From contig CALWIP010000048.1 in assembly GCA_944380775.1 (NCBI GenBank), positions 1 to 45,050 on the forward strand: a stretch of 45,050 nt of DNA. Direction: 5' to 3'. How positions within the stretch are numbered: the first letter of the stretch is position 1; the number at the start of each line of letters is the position of its first letter. The stretch comes from an uncultured Clostridia bacterium (lineage in GTDB: Bacteria; Bacillota; Clostridia; Oscillospirales; Acutalibacteraceae). The notes under the pieces are model-generated. The model made no database searches. It was not told the DNA's origin and worked only from the letters and a program-made list of their open reading frames with translations. Of the stretch, positions 41,164-45,050 are shown in pieces. The position numbers were made by a program, and so were the translations under genes.

Positions 41164-42222
41164 ATGGTGCGAGAATGGAAGACCAAAGACTTTGATTACG
41201 AATTGCCAAAGGAATTGATTGCTCAGACGCCGGTGGAGCCGCGCGACGCCTCCCGGCTGATGGTGCTGGACAAAGAAACCGGCGCGGTTGCGCACCGGCA
41301 TTTTCGCGACATCACCGAGTACCTGCGGCCGGGCGACTGCCTCATTCTGAATGATTCGCGCGTGCTGCCTGCGCGGCTGTATGGCGTCAAGGAGGGCACC
41401 GGCGCGCATGTGGAGTTTTTGCTGCTCACCTGCCAGGGGGGCAACGTCTGGGAGGCGCTTGCAAAGCCGGGCAAACGCGCAAAGGAGGGCGCGGTGTTCC
41501 AATTTGGCGGCGGCCTGCTGCGCGCCGAAGTCGTTGCCGTGAAGGACGACGGGAACCGCGTGCTGCAATTTACATGTGACGGCGAGTTCTATTCGGTGTT
41601 GGACCGCGTGGGGCAGATGCCGCTGCCGCCGTATATCACGGAAAAATTACAGGACCGCGAACGCTACCAGACGGTGTATTCCCGCGAGCTCGGCTCGGCG
41701 GCCGCGCCGACGGCGGGCCTCCATTTCACGCCGGAACTTTTGGAAAAAGTCCGGGCCATGGGCGTCGGGGTCGGTTTTGTGACGCTGCACGTCGGCTTGG
41801 GGACGTTCCGCCCAGTCAATGAAGAAGCCATCACGGACCACCGGATGCACTCCGAGCATTATTACCTCCCGGCGGAAACGGCGGACCTCATCCGGCGGAC
41901 CAAAGAGCGCGGCGGGCGTGTCATTGCGGTAGGTACGACGAGCTGCCGCACGCTGGAATCCGTCGCGGCAAAGGAAGGGGAAATCTGCGAAAGCAGCGGC
42001 TGGACGGATATTTTCATCTATCCCGGATTCTCCTTCCGTGTGCTCGACGGGTTGATTACCAATTTTCACTTGCCGGAAAGCACGCTCATCATGCTGGTTT
42101 CCGCCCTGGCCGGTTATGACCATATTATGCACGCCTACCGTGTCGCAGTACAGGAGCGCTACCGCTTTTTCAGCTTTGGAGATGCGATGTTCATCACAAG
42201 CCTTGAAAAAGATCAGCCTTGA
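41164..42222 (+). CDS. queA: tRNA preQ1(34) S-adenosylmethionine ribosyltransferase-isomerase
   Basis: A 352-residue enzyme that moves and isomerises the ribose of SAM onto preQ1 in tRNA, giving epoxyqueuosine. Conserved segments: [28 protein letters not shown] at the start, [58 protein letters not shown], and [19 protein letters not shown]. Length is typical. The start at 41164 follows GAGGAGA. It converges on the PfkB gene, whose 3' end overlaps it by 10 nt. No tgt, queC or other queuosine genes are seen beside it. Confidence 0.96.
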   Translation: MVREWKTKDFDYELPKELIAQTPVEPRDASRLMVLDKETGAVAHRHFRDITEYLRPGDCLILNDSRVLPARLYGVKEGTGAHVEFLLLTCQGGNVWEALAKPGKRAKEGAVFQFGGGLLRAEVVAVKDDGNRVLQFTCDGEFYSVLDRVGQMPLPPYITEKLQDRERYQTVYSRELGSAAAPTAGLHFTPELLEKVRAMGVGVGFVTLHVGLGTFRPVNEEAITDHRMHSEHYYLPAETADLIRRTKERGGRVIAVGTTSCRTLESVAAKEGEICESSGWTDIFIYPGFSFRVLDGLITNFHLPESTLIMLVSALAGYDHIMHAYRVAVQERYRFFSFGDAMFITSLEKDQP

Positions 42223-43181
42223 GCGAGCAGCGCCTCGACCTCCTGCGCGCTGGGCAGTGCGCAGATGGACCCCTTGCGCGTGGTGGTGAGGCCGCCTACG
42301 GCGTTGGCGTAGCGGACCAGGCCTTCTAATTCGGCGCGGCTGCACGCGGCGAGCGGCTTGCCGAGCCGCAGCAAGCGCGCCAGAAACCCGCCGTTAAAGG
42401 CGTCGCCTGCCGCGGTGGTGTCCACCGCGTGGACGCGCGCGGCCGGCTGCTCGACCGTTACGCCGCCCGGGAAAAAGCAGCAGCACCCGTCGGCGCCCAG
42501 CGTGAGCAGGAGCGCCTGGAAGCGGTATTCCCGCAGCAGCGCCTGCGCGGCCCGGCGGGGGTCCGGTTCCCCAGTGAGGAAGACGGCCTCTTCCTCCGAG
42601 ACCTTCACAAGGTCTGCGAGGGGGAGCGCGCGCAGGATGTTTTCGCGCGCCAGGGCGGGGCTGCCCCACAGGTTCAGGCGCAGGTTGGGGTCAAAATAGA
42701 CCGCCGCGCCTTTTTCCCGCGCGGCTTTCATTGCGCGGAAGCTGGTTTCGCGTGAGTCGCCTTCCGACATCAGCACGGAACTGCAAAAGAAATACGGGCA
42801 CCCGTCCAGCAGAGAGAGGTCCATTTCGTCAAAGCGGAGCATGGTGTCCGCCCCGTTTTTGCGGTAAAAGCTGAACGAGCGGTCCCCGGTTTCGTCCAGG
42901 TGGACAAAGGCGAGCGTGGTTTGGTAGGCGCGGGAAAGGCGCAGGCCTTCTGTGCAGACGCCTTGGGATTCCAGGAACGCCTTGAGCGCGCGCCCAAACG
43001 GGTCGTCCCCAACTTTTCCAAGGAACGCCGTGCGCGCGCCGAGCTTTTGCGCCGCGCAGGCGAGATTTGCGGGGCCGCCGCCGGGGTTCCGCTCAAAAAC
43101 CGGGTTCCCGTTCCCGGAAACGCCCACCGGCGTAAAATCAATGAGTAATTCTCCCAAGGAGACCAAATCAAATCGTCCCAT
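42213..43181 (-). CDS. PfkB family carbohydrate kinase
   Basis: A 322-residue ribokinase-like sugar kinase. N-terminal [11 protein letters not shown] and the first signature [17 protein letters not shown] are present, with [10 protein letters not shown]. The C-terminal signature reads [18 protein letters not shown], where the anion hole GAGD has Ala for the first Gly, and the catalytic Asp is kept. Sequences of this layout are often fructokinases or 2-keto-3-deoxygluconate kinases, but I cannot choose. The ATG at 43181 has AAAAGGAGG. It is monocistronic with no transport or hydrolase partner in the window. Its 3' end overlaps queA by 10 nt and no terminator is visible between them. Confidence 0.9.
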   Translation of the reverse strand: MGRFDLVSLGELLIDFTPVGVSGNGNPVFERNPGGGPANLACAAQKLGARTAFLGKVGDDPFGRALKAFLESQGVCTEGLRLSRAYQTTLAFVHLDETGDRSFSFYRKNGADTMLRFDEMDLSLLDGCPYFFCSSVLMSEGDSRETSFRAMKAAREKGAAVYFDPNLRLNLWGSPALARENILRALPLADLVKVSEEEAVFLTGEPDPRRAAQALLREYRFQALLLTLGADGCCCFFPGGVTVEQPAARVHAVDTTAAGDAFNGGFLARLLRLGKPLAACSRAELEGLVRYANAVGGLTTTRKGSICALPSAQEVEALLAQG

Positions 43182-43258
43182 ATATCCTCCTTTTGATATC
43201 GCGCATGGACGCCGGCGCGTCCCTCTGCGCGATGCTGCGCAGGGTGGCTTGTGATTCC

Positions 43259-43287
43259 ATTGTACCACGCCGGGCGGCGCAATGCGA
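43259..43287 (-). promoter_or_regulatory. Candidate extended -10 promoter of the PfkB gene
   Basis: On the minus strand TGGTACAAT gives an extended -10 (43264-43259) with a weak -35. A 9-bp hairpin (arms near 43223-43230 and 43237-43244, CTGCGC/GCGCAG) lies between it and the start and could be an operator. Confidence 0.45.
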
Positions 43288-43377
43288 GGAAAATCGGACG
43301 AAGAGCGGATAGAAAATCAGATCCATCAAAACCGGCCCGTACCGCCGCCCGGCAGGGCGGGCCGCAGGAGGCAAACC

Positions 43378-43650
43378 ATGATGACACAGGAGGAAATCCG
43401 GGAGCTGGCACAGCTCGCCATGTTGCTGCCGGAGGAAGACGAGCTTGCGTCCCTTGCGCGGGACCTGGAGAAGACGCTCGCGTTTGCGGGCGCTGTGGCC
43501 AGCGTCCCGCAGGCGGAAGAAGCGCCGGAGGACGGGTGGCGCTGCCCACTCCGCGAGGATGCGGAAGAGCCCTCGCTGCCGCAGGAGGAGATCCTGCAAA
43601 ACGCGCCGTCCCGTGCGGACGGCTATTTCCTTTTGGAGGACCGGGGGTGA
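43378..43650 (+). CDS. gatC: Asp-tRNA(Asn)/Glu-tRNA(Gln) amidotransferase subunit C
   Basis: A 90-residue subunit of the GatCAB amidotransferase, which turns misacylated Glu-tRNA-Gln or Asp-tRNA-Asn into the correct amide. GatC wraps between GatA and GatB. The helical N terminus reads TQEEIRELAQLAMLLPEEDELASLARDLEK, followed by an acidic loop (EDGWRCPLREDAEEPS) and the C-terminal ILQNAPSRADGYFLLE, all typical. AGGAGG precedes the start at 43378; a second ATG follows at 43381. The gene is followed by gatA after 4 nt. A clear promoter was not found in the 196 nt upstream. Confidence 0.92.
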   Translation: MMTQEEIRELAQLAMLLPEEDELASLARDLEKTLAFAGAVASVPQAEEAPEDGWRCPLREDAEEPSLPQEEILQNAPSRADGYFLLEDRG

Positions 43651-43654
43651 AAAC

Positions 43655-45050
43655 ATGGAACAGGGTGTGATCGCCCGGTTGACACAGCGGCTGACGCGCC
43701 GGGATTTTTCCTGCGCAGAATTGACGGAGGCATATTTGCAGGCGGTTCGGGAGGAAAACCCGGTTTTGAACGCTTATGTGCGGGTGACGGAAGACCGTGC
43801 GCGCGAAGCGGCCTGCCGTGTGGACGCCCGCTTGGCGCGCGGGGAAACGCTGCGGCCGCTGGAGGGGATCCCGCTTTCCCTTAAGGATAATTTTTCCACC
43901 AAGGGGATTGAAACGACCTGCTGTTCCCGTATTTTACAAGGGTATACGCCGGTGTACGACGCGGCCGTTTGGGAAGCGCTGGGCCAAAACGGCGCGGTGC
44001 TGCTGGGCAAAACAAATATGGACGAATTCGCCATGGGCTCGTCCTGCCGCACGTCCTGCTACGGCGGCGCGCGGAACCCGCTCGACCCCTTGCGGTCGCC
44101 GGGCGGAAGCTCGGGCGGCGCGGCGTCGGCGGTCGCGGCGGGGCTCTGTGCGTATGCCCTCGGGTCCGATTCCGGCGGCTCTGTGCGCCAGCCCGCGTCC
44201 TTCTGCGGCGTTGTCGGCCTCAAGCCGACCTACGGCGCGGTTTCCCGCTATGGTCTGGTTGCCTACGCTTCCAGCCTGGACCAGATTGGGCCGGTCGCCG
44301 CCTGCGTCGAAGACGCCGCCGCAGTGTTTGATGCAATCTCCGGCCGAGACCCGCGGGATTCCACCTGCCGCGGCGCGGCGGGTCCCACGCTGCCGGGCCT
44401 GCGCCGGAGCATCCGGGGCAGGAAAATCGGCTGGGCGCGCGAATGGTTCGAGGGGATCCCGGAGGGGATCTGCGCGGCGCTGGAACGCGCCGCCGGGACA
44501 TACCGCGCGCTCGGCGCGGAGCTGGTAGAGCTTTCTCTGCCGGAGCTTTCCTACGCGCTGCCCGCTTACCATATCCTGGCCTGCGCGGAAGCGGCTTCCA
44601 ACCTGGGGCGCTATGACGGCGTGCGTTACGGCGCGCGGGCGCGCGGCGCCAGCGCAAGGGAGGCGGTGTGCCGGGCCCGCAGCGAAGGCTTTGGACGGGA
44701 AGTCAAACGGCGCATCCTTCTGGGGACTTATGTGTTGCGCGAAGGCGATGCCGGGCAATATTACCAAAAGGCGCAACAGGCGCGGCGCGCGCTTTCGGCG
44801 GCGTTCCGGCGGGCGTTCCGGCAGTGCGGCCTTTTGCTGGCGCCCTCCTCGCCACAGACCGCTTTCCCTATGGACGCGGTCCCGGAGGACCCGGCAAAGG
44901 GGTACCAGAGCGACGTCTGCACTGCGCCGGCGAGCTTGGCGGGCCTACCGGCCGTTTCCCTGCCCTGCGGCGCGGACGAAAACGGGCTGCCCATCGGCCT
45001 GCAGCTGGTGGCGCCGCTGTTTGAAGAGGCGCTGCTGCTCAACGCCGCCT
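43655..45050 (+). CDS. gatA: Asp-tRNA(Asn)/Glu-tRNA(Gln) amidotransferase subunit A, 3' end outside the window
   Basis: The first 465 codons of GatA, the glutaminase/amidase subunit. It releases ammonia from glutamine and channels it to GatB. The amidase-signature catalytic residues are visible: Lys77 in PLSLKDNF, the cis-Ser in GGSSGGAASAVAAG, and the nucleophile Ser in SDSGGSVRQPASFCG. The C-terminal part with LAPSSPQTAFP and GLPAVSLPCG is complete up to the window edge, where about 20 residues remain to be read. The start at 43655 is 4 nt after gatC. gatB should follow to the right (inference). Confidence 0.95.
   Translation, partial: MEQGVIARLTQRLTRRDFSCAELTEAYLQAVREENPVLNAYVRVTEDRAREAACRVDARLARGETLRPLEGIPLSLKDNFSTKGIETTCCSRILQGYTPVYDAAVWEALGQNGAVLLGKTNMDEFAMGSSCRTSCYGGARNPLDPLRSPGGSSGGAASAVAAGLCAYALGSDSGGSVRQPASFCGVVGLKPTYGAVSRYGLVAYASSLDQIGPVAACVEDAAAVFDAISGRDPRDSTCRGAAGPTLPGLRRSIRGRKIGWAREWFEGIPEGICAALERAAGTYRALGAELVELSLPELSYALPAYHILACAEAASNLGRYDGVRYGARARGASAREAVCRARSEGFGREVKRRILLGTYVLREGDAGQYYQKAQQARRALSAAFRRAFRQCGLLLAPSSPQTAFPMDAVPEDPAKGYQSDVCTAPASLAGLPAVSLPCGADENGLPIGLQLVAPLFEEALLLNAA

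Overview
The window is a GC-rich, gene-dense stretch of a Gram-positive anaerobe. Strong AGGAGG ribosome sites, TTG starts, housekeeping-type promoters and the gene families present (DegV, ThrE pair, CYTH, OadB-type Na+ pump subunit, Gln-tRNA amidotransferase, lysine riboswitch) point to a Clostridia member, probably a gut Oscillospirales-type bacterium. The placement is inference; no rRNA gene is present.

Left edge (1-2.8 kb): the end of an integrated mobile element. It holds a cargo gene cut by the window edge, a 40-residue ORF and a large serine recombinase. Just beyond lies a short orphan C-terminal coding fragment that may be the remnant of the target gene. From 2.8 kb on the DNA looks like ordinary chromosome.

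2.8-25.2 kb: a BrnQ amino acid carrier (-). Next comes a two-gene signalling unit: a 1364-residue GGDEF/PAS/GAF/EAL cyclic-di-GMP protein whose gene overlaps that of a CheB-CheR-PAS fusion. Then a HAD phosphatase/CYTH/YjbQ operon (-), an MFS carrier, a split transketolase (-), a DegV lipid-binding protein, NADP-type glutamate dehydrogenase, a secreted leucine-rich-repeat protein with a Gln-Thr-Gly-Gly minisatellite, two overlapping flavoprotein genes, and a split ThrE-type exporter (-).

25.3-28.6 kb (-): an operon of an OadB-like sodium-pump beta subunit, a 58-residue OadG-like membrane peptide missed by length cut-offs, and prolyl-tRNA synthetase of the archaeal/eukaryotic type. Acyl carrier protein lies upstream in its own unit.

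28.7-37.5 kb (+): an almost complete aromatic amino acid locus: an aroE-aroK fusion, a Phe-rich leader peptide with an attenuator, DAHP synthase, tyrA, aroB, aroA, aroC, and a chorismate mutase/prephenate dehydratase/ACT protein with an acetyltransferase domain fused at its C terminus. These enzymes take DAHP to chorismate, prephenate and phenylpyruvate except for the dehydroquinase (aroD/aroQ), which is absent here. Control appears layered: Phe-codon attenuation plus a regulatory domain on DAHP synthase and an ACT domain on the dehydratase.

37.5-41.1 kb (-): the diaminopimelate/lysine operon asd-dapA-dapB plus a free-standing double-ACT protein, transcribed behind a lysine riboswitch whose antiterminator pairing can be traced by eye. 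It converges on the aromatic operon at a shared terminator. 41.1-45 kb: queA diverges from the lysine operon, a PfkB sugar kinase converges on queA, and gatC-gatA runs off the right edge.

The best candidates for something new are the Phe leader/attenuator in this lineage, the PheA-GNAT fusion, the stand-alone ACT-ACT protein in a lysine-riboswitch operon, the orphan OadB-OadG pair, and the c-di-GMP/CheB-CheR gene pair.
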